From Massilia norwichensis (lineage in GTDB: Bacteria > Pseudomonadota > Gammaproteobacteria > Burkholderiales > Burkholderiaceae_D): DNA of 64,000 nucleotides. Under the pieces are notes generated by a model. The model did no database searches. It was not told the origin of the DNA and was given only the letters and a program-made list of their open reading frames with translations. This document shows, piece by piece, positions 36,352 to 43,779 of this stretch. Position 1 is the stretch's first letter. Each line of letters opens with the position of its first letter. The translations under genes were made by a program, and so were the position numbers. Location of the stretch: the NCBI RefSeq assembly GCF_024753245.1, contig NZ_JANUGX010000010.1:62001-126000 (forward strand). The letters run 5' to 3'.

Positions 36352-37879
36352 GATTGTTCCCTTGTCCGATTGCGGCCGCCAGCACCATCTCCTGGGTCAG
36401 CCCTTGATTCACGAAATCCCCGCGCAGCTTCCCTTCCCCCATCACCAGCACGCGGTCCGACACGCCGAGCACCTCGGCCAGTTCGGACGACACCATGATG
36501 ATCGAGATGCCCTGCGCCGCCAGTTCCAGCATCAGCTTGTAGATCTCGAACTTGGCGCCGACGTCGACGCCGCGCGTCGGCTCGTCCAGGATCAGGACCT
36601 TCGGCCCGGTGAGCAGCATCTTGGCCAGCACCGCCTTCTGCTGGTTGCCGCCCGAGAGCGCCGTGATCGGCAGGCCCGGGCTGGCGGTCTTCAGCGCCAG
36701 GCGCTTGATCTGTTCGCCGATCTCGCGCGCTTCGAGGTTGCCGTCGATGCGGCTCAGGCGCGAATAGCGCTCGAGCACGGACAGCGTGATGTTCTCGCCC
36801 ACCGACAGGTCGCGCACGATGCCGTGGTGCTTGCGGTCCTCGGGCACCAGCGCGAAGCCGGCGTCGATGGACTTCAGCGGCGTGGACGTGTTCACGCGCT
36901 GGCCCTCGAGCCAGACCTCACCCTCGTACGCGCCTTCGTAGGCACCGTAGATGGCAGTCACCAGTTCCGTGCGCCCGGCGCCCACCAGGCCGGCGATGCC
37001 GAGGATCTCGCCGCGCCGCAGCTGGAAGGAGACGTCGTCGACCTTCTTGCGCAGCGGCTGGTCCGGGTCCCAGCAGGTGATATGGCGGGCTTCCATCACG
37101 ACCTCGCCGATCTCGTGCGGCAGGGTCGGGTACAGCTGGTTCATCTCGCGCCCGCACATCTGGGCGATGATGCGGTCGACGTTCATCTGCTGCATCGGCG
37201 TGGTGGCGATGTGCTTGCCGTCGCGGATCACGACGATGGTGTCGCAGATCGCGGCCACCTCTTCCAGCTTGTGCGAGATGTAGACGCAGGCCACGCCCTT
37301 GGCCTTCAGGTCGCGGATGATCTCGAGCAGGACTTCGATCTCGGCCGCCGTCAGCGAGGCCGAAGGCTCGTCCAGGATCAGCAGGCGCGCCTTCTTGTTC
37401 AGGGCCTTGCCGATCTCGATCAGCTGCTGGTGGCCGCCGCCGTAGTTCTTCACCGGCAGCACCACGTTCACATCGGGCAGCTTCAGCTCGCGCAGGATTT
37501 CCTCGGCGCGGCGGTTCATGGCCGGGTAGTTCAGGCGACCGCCCGGCAGGGTCGGCTCGTTCCCGAGGAAGATGTTTTCGGCCACCGTCAGTTCGGGCAC
37601 CAGCATCAGTTCCTGGTGGATGATGATGATGCCGGCGTCTTCGGTGTCGCGGATCGATTGCGCGCGCAGCGGCTGGCCGTCGAGCAGGATCTCGCCGTCC
37701 CAGGTGCCGTGCGGGTAGACCGCCGACAGGACTTTCATCAGGGTGGACTTGCCGGCGCCGTTTTCGCCGCACAGTCCGATGCACTCGCCGGGACGGATCG
37801 CCAGATCGATCCCGTCGAGCGCGGGGACACCGTCGAATCGCTTCGCGATGCCCTTCATTTCAAGGAGGTAGCCGGACAT
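36344..37879 (-). CDS. xylG: D-xylose ABC transporter ATP-binding protein XylG
   Basis: 511 residues with two fused ATPase halves, as in all CUT2 sugar importers. The first half has Walker [13 protein letters not shown], a signature region [15 protein letters not shown] and Walker [13 protein letters not shown]. The second has [16 protein letters not shown] (the degenerate Walker A usual for this class), [15 protein letters not shown] and [13 protein letters not shown]. The N-terminus [18 protein letters not shown] is standard. It is separated from xylF by 138 bases holding a large inverted repeat and overlaps xylH. Confidence 0.94.
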   Translation of the reverse strand: MSGYLLEMKGIAKRFDGVPALDGIDLAIRPGECIGLCGENGAGKSTLMKVLSAVYPHGTWDGEILLDGQPLRAQSIRDTEDAGIIIIHQELMLVPELTVAENIFLGNEPTLPGGRLNYPAMNRRAEEILRELKLPDVNVVLPVKNYGGGHQQLIEIGKALNKKARLLILDEPSASLTAAEIEVLLEIIRDLKAKGVACVYISHKLEEVAAICDTIVVIRDGKHIATTPMQQMNVDRIIAQMCGREMNQLYPTLPHEIGEVVMEARHITCWDPDQPLRKKVDDVSFQLRRGEILGIAGLVGAGRTELVTAIYGAYEGAYEGEVWLEGQRVNTSTPLKSIDAGFALVPEDRKHHGIVRDLSVGENITLSVLERYSRLSRIDGNLEAREIGEQIKRLALKTASPGLPITALSGGNQQKAVLAKMLLTGPKVLILDEPTRGVDVGAKFEIYKLMLELAAQGISIIMVSSELAEVLGVSDRVLVMGEGKLRGDFVNQGLTQEMVLAAAIGQGNNHG

Positions 37880-37920
37880 TCAGAGACTCAGTTGTACGTA
37901 TTAGGGAGGAGCGCGCATGA

Positions 37921-38010
37921 TCGTCGTCCCCGCGCAGGCGCGGGATCCAAGTTTGTCGGCGTCTCGACAGCGCATGCAAACTTGGGCCCCCGCCTGCGCG
38001 GGGGCGACGA
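37921..38010. repeat. Large inverted repeat between xylF and xylG
   Basis: The left arm (37921-37955) and right arm (37977-38010) are near-perfect reverse complements, about 30 of 34 positions, sharing the GCGCAGGCG core and CCAAGTTTG, around a 21-base loop. RNA from either strand would form a very stable hairpin. The GC-rich composition and position just after the binding-protein gene resemble REP-type elements that sit after malE in E. coli. It may be a dispersed genomic repeat family; that cannot be tested from one copy. Confidence 0.85.
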
Positions 38011-38017
38011 TACTGGC

Positions 38018-39028
38018 TTATTTGCCGGCCAGCTGCGCCTGGGTGTAGAACCCGTCCTTGACCAGCAGGTCGACGTTGGCCTTGTTCAGCATGATCGGCT
38101 TGAGCAGGACGCTGTCGACCTTCTTGAAGCCGTTGTCGAGCTGGGCGTTGTAGGCCGGCTTCTGGTTGCGCACCAGCTGCACCGCTACGCTGGCGGCGGT
38201 CGAGGCGATCTCGCGCAGCGGCTTGTAGACGGTCATGGTCTGGGTGCCGGCGATCACGCGGCGCACCGCGGCGAGGTCGGCGTCCTGGCCCGAAACGGCC
38301 ACCTTGCCGGTCAGCTTCTGGGCCGCCAGCGCCTGGATCGCGCCGCCGGCGGTGCCGTCGTTGGATGCGACCACGGCGTCGATCTTGTTGCCGTTGGCGG
38401 TCAGCGCGTTCTCGACGATGGCCATCGCCTCCGAAGCGCTCCAGTCCTTGACCCACTGTTTGCCGACGATCTTGATGTCGCCCTTGTCGACCAGCGGCTG
38501 CAGCACCTTCATCTGGCCTTCGCGCAGGATCTTGGCGTTGTTGTCGGTCGGCGCGCCGCCCAGCAGGTAGTAGTTACCCTTCGGTTTGAGCGCGACCAGC
38601 GACTGCGCCTGCAGCTCGCCCACTGCCTTGTTGTCGAAGGAGACGTAGGCGTCGACGTCGGCGTTCAGGATCAGGCGGTCGTAGGACACCACCTTGATCT
38701 TGGCCTTCTTGGCTTCGCGGATGGCGTTGTTCAGCACCGTGGCGTTGTAGGGCACGATGACCAGCACGTCCACACCGCGCGAGATCAGGTTCTCGATCTG
38801 GGCGATCTGGCGCTGCTCGCTGGCGTCGGCCGACTGCACGTAGACCTTGGCGCCCAGCTTGTCGGCGGCGGCCGTGAAGTAATCGCGGTCGCGCGCCCAG
38901 CGCTCCAGGCGCAGGTCGTCGATCGAGAAGCCGATCTTCGGATGCTGGGCGTCGGCGTGCGCCGTACCGACGCCGGCGGTGAACATCAGGGCGCAGGCCA
39001 GGCCGACGGCCTTGATCATCTTTTTCAT
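38018..39028 (-). CDS. xylF: D-xylose ABC transporter substrate-binding protein XylF
   Basis: 336 residues with a Sec signal (KKMIKAVGLACALMFTAGVG, then AHA). Type I periplasmic sugar-binding fold: KIGFSIDDLRLERWARDRDY, the GVDVLVIVPYNATVLNNAI strand, VSYDRLILNADVDAYVSFDN, VVASNDGTAGGAIQAL and VAVSGQDADLAAVRRVIAGT, all diagnostic for XylF. The ATG follows a good ribosome site (ACAGGAGACA). It lies 64 bases after xylD and is followed by the inverted repeat, which may raise its level relative to xylGH. Confidence 0.94.
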   Translation of the reverse strand: MKKMIKAVGLACALMFTAGVGTAHADAQHPKIGFSIDDLRLERWARDRDYFTAAADKLGAKVYVQSADASEQRQIAQIENLISRGVDVLVIVPYNATVLNNAIREAKKAKIKVVSYDRLILNADVDAYVSFDNKAVGELQAQSLVALKPKGNYYLLGGAPTDNNAKILREGQMKVLQPLVDKGDIKIVGKQWVKDWSASEAMAIVENALTANGNKIDAVVASNDGTAGGAIQALAAQKLTGKVAVSGQDADLAAVRRVIAGTQTMTVYKPLREIASTAASVAVQLVRNQKPAYNAQLDNGFKKVDSVLLKPIMLNKANVDLLVKDGFYTQAQLAGK

Positions 39029-39092
39029 TCTCTTGTCTCCTGTTGGTATCTATTTTCCGCTGCAGTCCGGCTCTGCGGCCGGCCCAGCCATT

Positions 39093-40886
39093 CTAGTGGT
39101 TATGGCGCGGCATGTCGTGTCCCACGCCGCGATAAGGCAGCGCCAGTTCCATGCAGGCGCCGGTGTGCAACTGGCCGACGGTGGCGCGGTAGATCTGCTG
39201 CCACGGGGTCTGGTTCGGCGGAATCGCCGGCGGTGCCTCCTGGCGGCGCGCCTCGAGCTCCGCGTCCGGAATCAGGACGTCGCAGCGGCCGGTGTTCAGA
39301 TCCACCCGCACCACGTCGCCAGTACGCAACAGCGCCAGGTTGCCGCCCGCCGCGCTTTCCGGCGAAGCGTTGAGGATCGAAGGGCTGTCCGAGGTGCCGG
39401 ACTGGCGGCCATCGCCCAGGGTCGGCAGCGCCATGATGCCGCGTTTGATCAGCGCATCCGGCGGCTGCATGTTCACCACTTCGGCCGAGCCGGGCCAGCC
39501 CACCGGGCCGGAACCACGGATCACCAGCATGGTGCGCTCGTCGATGTTCAGGGCTGGATCGTTGATGCGGTGGTGGTAGTCGTCCGAGCCGTCGAACACG
39601 ACCACGCGGCACTCGAAGGCGTTTTCCGAACCCGGCGTCGACAGGTAGCGCTCGCGGAAGGCTGGCGAAATCACGCTGGTCTTCATGATCGCGAAATCGA
39701 ACAGGTTGCCCTTCAGGACCATGAAGCCGGCGCTGTGCTTGAGCGGATCGGCAAACGGCCGGATCATCTCGCGGTCGAAGCTCTCCTTGCCCGCCAGGTT
39801 CTCGGCCATGCTGGCGCCGGTCACGGTCGGGCGCTGCGAACGCAACAGGCCCTGCTGCTCCAGCTCCCACATGATGGCCGGCACGCCGCCGGCGCGGTGG
39901 AAGCGCTCGCCCAGGTATTTGCCGGCCGGCTGCATGTTCAGCAGCAGCGGCACATCGTAGCCGTATTCCATCCAGTCTTCCGGCGTGATCTCGACCCCGG
40001 CATGACGCGCCATCGCGACGATGTGCGGCTGGGCGTTGCTGGAGCCGCCGATCGCCGCATTCACCACGATCGCGTCGAGGAAGGCCTCGCGGGTCAGGAT
40101 CGTCGACGGCCGCAGGTCTTCGAAGGCCATGCCGACGATACGGCGGCCGGTGTCGTAGGCCATCTGGCCGCGCTCGCGGTAAGGCGCCGGAATCGCCGAG
40201 CAACCGGTCAGCGACATGCCGAGCGCCTCGGCCACCGCGTTCATCGTCGAGGCCGTGCCCATGGTGTTGCAGTGACCGGCGGACGGCGCCGAGGCGGTGG
40301 CGATGTCGATGAATTTCTTCTCGTCGATCTCGCCGGCGGCCAGGCGGCGGCGACCCTTCCAGATCGCCGCCCCCGAGCCGACCAGTTCGCCCTCGAACCA
40401 GCCGTCCAGCATCGGCCCGCCGGACAGCACGATGGCCGGGATGTCGACCGTGGCCGCGGCCATCAGTTGCGCCGGGGTGGTCTTGTCGCAGCCGGTGGTC
40501 AGCACCACGGCGTCGATCGGGTAGCCGTGCAGGATCTCGACCAGGCCCAGGTAGGCCAGGTTGCGGTCCAGCGCCGCGGTCGGGCGGCGGCAGTTCTCGA
40601 AGATCGGGTGCAGCGGGAATTCCATCGGGATGCCGCCGGCATCGCGGATGCCGTCGCGCACGCGCTTGGCCAGCTCCAGGTGGATGCGGTTGCAGGGCGC
40701 GATGTCGCTGCCGCTCTGGGCGATGCCGATGATCGGCTTGCCCGAACGGAGTTCGTCCGGCGTGATCCCGTAGTTCATGAAGCGCTCGAGATACAGCGCG
40801 GTCATGTCGATGCGGTCTTCGTTGTCGAACCAGTCCTGGGACCGGAAGCGGCGCGGGCGCTTTTGTTCGTTCATTTCCTGACTCAT
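39093..40886 (-). CDS. xylD: D-xylonate dehydratase XylD (IlvD/EDD family)
   Basis: 597 residues from ATG 40886 (an ATG at 40874 is possible but has its ribosome site too close). IlvD/Edd-family dehydratase with [Fe-S] ligand cysteines in DIAPCNRIHLEL (about 63), LTTGCDKTTPAQL (about 131) and SAGHCNTMGTAST (about 205). Start RFRSQDWFDNEDRIDM and MNYGITPDELRSGKPIIGIA match sugar-acid dehydratases of the xylonate/arabinonate group rather than IlvD. It converts D-xylonate to 2-keto-3-deoxyxylonate. It sits 16 bases after xylC. A role on L-arabinonate cannot be excluded by sequence, but context favours xylonate. Confidence 0.9.
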   Translation of the reverse strand: MSQEMNEQKRPRRFRSQDWFDNEDRIDMTALYLERFMNYGITPDELRSGKPIIGIAQSGSDIAPCNRIHLELAKRVRDGIRDAGGIPMEFPLHPIFENCRRPTAALDRNLAYLGLVEILHGYPIDAVVLTTGCDKTTPAQLMAAATVDIPAIVLSGGPMLDGWFEGELVGSGAAIWKGRRRLAAGEIDEKKFIDIATASAPSAGHCNTMGTASTMNAVAEALGMSLTGCSAIPAPYRERGQMAYDTGRRIVGMAFEDLRPSTILTREAFLDAIVVNAAIGGSSNAQPHIVAMARHAGVEITPEDWMEYGYDVPLLLNMQPAGKYLGERFHRAGGVPAIMWELEQQGLLRSQRPTVTGASMAENLAGKESFDREMIRPFADPLKHSAGFMVLKGNLFDFAIMKTSVISPAFRERYLSTPGSENAFECRVVVFDGSDDYHHRINDPALNIDERTMLVIRGSGPVGWPGSAEVVNMQPPDALIKRGIMALPTLGDGRQSGTSDSPSILNASPESAAGGNLALLRTGDVVRVDLNTGRCDVLIPDAELEARRQEAPPAIPPNQTPWQQIYRATVGQLHTGACMELALPYRGVGHDMPRHNH

Positions 40887-40902
40887 TTGCTGACTCTCTG
40901 TT

Positions 40903-41787
40903 TCATTCCTCGATGCGCAGCTTGTGCTGCGGCAGTCCCGGCGTCCCGACCCGGAACGTGAACAGGCTGCCGGCGAGCGGCTGCGCGGCCAGCTCTTCGC
41001 TGGACAGCCCCTTGCGCGCGGTGGTCGCATACACGGTGCGCAAGTCTTCGCCGCCGAAGGCCAGCTTGGTGACGTTCGCGCAGGGGAAGCGCACTTCGCC
41101 CAGCTTGCGCCCGCCCGCATCGAAACGGGCGATGCGCCAGCCGCCGAAAGTCGCCACCCACAGATTGCCCTCGGCATCGACCGCCATCCCGTCCGGATGA
41201 CCGCCGTCGGCGATCTCCACGAAGGTGCGCTTGTTCGCCAGGCTGCCGTCCGGCGCCACGTCGAAGGCGTAGATGCGCTTGTCCAGCGTGTCCGTGTGAT
41301 ACAGGGTGCGGCCGTCGGGGCTCAGCGCCGGGCCGTTGGTGATGACGTAGCCCTCGTCCATGCGGGCGACCCGCCTGCCGTCGAAACGGTACAGGACACC
41401 GGTCGGCTCGACCTCGGCATCGTGCATCGAACCGAACCACAGCGCGCCGTTGGCGTCGACGTGGCCGTCGTTGAAGCGGTTGCCGGTATCGTCGGCTTCC
41501 ACCTTCGCCAGCGGCAGGAAGCGGCCACCCTCATCGTCGAAGCGGTACAGGCCGTCGTCCAGGCCGCAGACCATGCTGCCGTCCGCCGCCGGCACGATGA
41601 AGCACACCTGCCCCGGCGCGTCCCAGCTGCGCCGGTCGCTGCCGTCGGCGGCGCAGCGATGGATGCGCCGGCCCTTGATGTCGACGAACCAGACGCGCGC
41701 GTGCGCGGCATCCCACAGCACGCCCTCGCCCAGCGTGGCCTGGACTTCCCACAGCGGGACCGGGGTGATGTCGTTCATCGCGCTCAT
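40903..41787 (-). CDS. xylC: Xylonolactonase XylC (SMP-30/gluconolactonase family)
   Basis: 294 residues; the start at 41787 overlaps the xylB stop (ATGA), and an internal ATG lies at 41778. Six-bladed SMP-30/regucalcin propeller with the divalent-metal ligands in TLGEGVLWD (Glu), FNDGHVDANGALWFGSM (Asn), ITNGPALSPDGRTLYHTDT (Asn) and HPDGMAVDAEGNLWVA (Asp). It hydrolyses D-xylono-lactone to xylonate, the second Weimberg step. Confidence 0.92.
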   Translation of the reverse strand: MSAMNDITPVPLWEVQATLGEGVLWDAAHARVWFVDIKGRRIHRCAADGSDRRSWDAPGQVCFIVPAADGSMVCGLDDGLYRFDDEGGRFLPLAKVEADDTGNRFNDGHVDANGALWFGSMHDAEVEPTGVLYRFDGRRVARMDEGYVITNGPALSPDGRTLYHTDTLDKRIYAFDVAPDGSLANKRTFVEIADGGHPDGMAVDAEGNLWVATFGGWRIARFDAGGRKLGEVRFPCANVTKLAFGGEDLRTVYATTARKGLSSEELAAQPLAGSLFTFRVGTPGLPQHKLRIEE

Positions 41788-42575
41788 GCGCCGTACCAGC
41801 CGGCGTCGACGAAGTATTCGCGGCCGCTGCAGTGGCGCGCGTTGTTCGAAGCCAGGAACAGGGTCAGCGCCGCCACGTCCTGCATCTCGACCCGCTCCGG
41901 CATGCACTGGCCGGCCAGGATGCGGGCCTCTTCCTCCGGGTTGTGCCAGAGCGCCTGCTGGCGCGGGGTGCGCACGGCGCCCGGGATCACGGTGTTGGCA
42001 CGGATGCCGTATTTGCCCACTTCGCGGGCCAGCGCCCGGGTCATGCCCTCGATGCCGGCCTTGGCCGTCATGTACAGGTGCAGCTGGGTGTGCGGGATGT
42101 GCCAGGAGATCGAGCCGAAGTTCAGGATCGCGCCCTGCCCGCGCTGCTTCATCCCCGGCAGCACGGCCTGGGTGCAGAAGAACATGTGGCGCAGGTTGAC
42201 GTTGATCCGGCTTTCCCAATAGGCCGGGGTGACGTCTTCGATCTCGTGGCGGTCGTCGTTGGCGGCGTTGTTGAGCAGGATATCCACGCCGCCGAGTTCT
42301 TCGTCGATGCGGGCGAACACCGCCTTCAGCTCGTCCAGGTCGGTCAGGTCGCATTTCAGGAACTTCGGCGGGTGCGCCGAGCCGCTCAGCGTTTCTTCGA
42401 GCTGGCGCGAAGCTTCCTCGGCGATGTCGAGGAAGACCACGCGCGCGCCCTGGCCGGCAAAAGCGGTCGTCAGCTCGCCGCCGATGCCGCTGCCGCCGCC
42501 GGTGATGACCACGCGCTTGCCTGCCAGGTCCGGATAGGTCGCGTAGGCAAAGGCTTGTTGTTTGGTGTCAGACAT
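41784..42575 (-). CDS. xylB: D-xylose dehydrogenase XylB (SDR family)
   Basis: 263 residues from ATG 42575 (MSDTKQQAFAYATYPDLAGK). Classical short-chain dehydrogenase: cofactor motif VVITGGGSGIGGEL, NNAAND (NNAG-like), catalytic Ser in FGSISW and YMTAK (Tyr-X3-Lys), then NTVIPGAVRTPRQ. The acidic residue in VFLDIAEE favours NAD over NADP. It oxidises D-xylose to xylonolactone. It follows xylX by 10 bases and overlaps xylC, forming the Caulobacter-type xylX-B-C-D core. Confidence 0.9.
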   Translation of the reverse strand: MSDTKQQAFAYATYPDLAGKRVVITGGGSGIGGELTTAFAGQGARVVFLDIAEEASRQLEETLSGSAHPPKFLKCDLTDLDELKAVFARIDEELGGVDILLNNAANDDRHEIEDVTPAYWESRINVNLRHMFFCTQAVLPGMKQRGQGAILNFGSISWHIPHTQLHLYMTAKAGIEGMTRALAREVGKYGIRANTVIPGAVRTPRQQALWHNPEEEARILAGQCMPERVEMQDVAALTLFLASNNARHCSGREYFVDAGWYGA

Positions 42576-42585
42576 GAATTTCTCG

Positions 42586-43764
42586 TTAAATGAGGCCGCG
42601 TTGCGCCAGGTTCTTGTAGAGGGCGCGCACGCCGAAGGTCCAGGGTGCGATCGTGTCGCTGCGCTGGACCGTGTTGACCAGGGTGCCCAGCGACGGCGTC
42701 GAGATGCTGACGCGGTCGCCCGCATGGTGGGTGAAGCCTTTGCCGGGGGCGTCGCGGTCCTTGATCGGCGAGAACATCGTGCCGAGGAAGAGCATGAAGC
42801 CGTCCGGATACTGGTGGTGGGCGCCGCAGGTCTGGCTGACCAGGTCGAGCGGGTCGCGGCTGATCTCGCGCATGCGGCTGCGCCCTTCCAGCGTGAAGCC
42901 GTCGTCGACGCCTTCGATCAGCATGCCGACTTCCGCTTCACGCAGGGTGTCGAGCGTGAAGCCGCCGTCGAACAGACGGATGAAGGGACCGATCGCGCAG
43001 GACGCATTGTTGTCCTTGGCCTTGCCCAGCAGGAGCGCGCTGCGGCCTTCGATGTCGCGCAGGTTGACGTCGTTGCCGAGCGTGCCGCCGACCACCTCGC
43101 CGCGGCTGTTCACCGCCAGCACGATCTCCGGTTCCGGGTTGTTCCAGTGCGAAGCCGGGTGCAGGCCGACCTCGACGCCGTGGCCGACCGCCGACATCGG
43201 CTGCGACTTGGTGAAGACCTCGGCGTAAGGGCCGATGCCGACCTCCATGTACTGCGACCACAGGCCGCGGCCGGAGAGTTCGTCCTTCAGGCGCAGCGCG
43301 GCTTCGGAACCGGGCTCGATCTCGGACAGGTTGGTGCCGATCGAGGCCTGCAGCTGGGCGCGCAGCTCGCCGGCGCGTGCCGGGTCGCCCTTGGCCTGCT
43401 CCTCGATCACGCGCTCGAGCAGGCTGACCGCGAAGGTCACGCCGCAGGCCTTGATCGCCTGCAGGTCGCAGGGTGCGAGCAGGCGCACGCCGTTCGCCCC
43501 TTGCGCGCCGGCCTGGACCAGGTCGAGGGCGGCGCCCAGATCCTGGCCTTCGGCATCGCGCACGATGTTCAGCAGGTCTGCGCGGTCGAACAGGTCGGCC
43601 ACGGTGGCCGCGTGGCGCGTGATATCGACCAGGCGGCCTTGGCGCACCGCCACCACCGCCGGGCCGCCGACCGCGTCGGCCGATTCGTCGCGCCACACGC
43701 GGCCGACCAGCAGCGCGGTGTCGAGGTCTGCGGGCAGCGGGCTGAATTGGATTGCTGTCGTCAT
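42586..43764 (-). CDS. xylX: 2-keto-3-deoxy-D-xylonate dehydratase XylX (FAH family)
   Basis: 392 residues of the fumarylacetoacetate-hydrolase superfamily. The C-terminal half holds the family metal site in HPASHWNNPEPEIVLAVNSRG (Glu-X-Glu), with GNDVNLRDIEGRSALLLG and KDNNASCAIGPF. The long N-terminal region (RVWRDESADAVGGPAVVAV) is as in Caulobacter XylX. It dehydrates 2-keto-3-deoxyxylonate to 2-oxoglutarate semialdehyde, committing the pathway to the Weimberg rather than the Dahms (aldolase) branch. It lies 15 bases after the GH3 gene. Confidence 0.9.
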   Translation of the reverse strand: MTTAIQFSPLPADLDTALLVGRVWRDESADAVGGPAVVAVRQGRLVDITRHAATVADLFDRADLLNIVRDAEGQDLGAALDLVQAGAQGANGVRLLAPCDLQAIKACGVTFAVSLLERVIEEQAKGDPARAGELRAQLQASIGTNLSEIEPGSEAALRLKDELSGRGLWSQYMEVGIGPYAEVFTKSQPMSAVGHGVEVGLHPASHWNNPEPEIVLAVNSRGEVVGGTLGNDVNLRDIEGRSALLLGKAKDNNASCAIGPFIRLFDGGFTLDTLREAEVGMLIEGVDDGFTLEGRSRMREISRDPLDLVSQTCGAHHQYPDGFMLFLGTMFSPIKDRDAPGKGFTHHAGDRVSISTPSLGTLVNTVQRSDTIAPWTFGVRALYKNLAQRGLI

Positions 43765-43779
43765 GTCTGTGCTCTCTGC

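Noticed and set aside
36011..39373. Very long open frame on the plus strand opposite xylH/xylG/xylF
   Set aside because: Composition is His/Gln/Arg-rich antisense of clearly conserved genes; no domain, no ribosome site. Long antisense frames are expected at this GC content.
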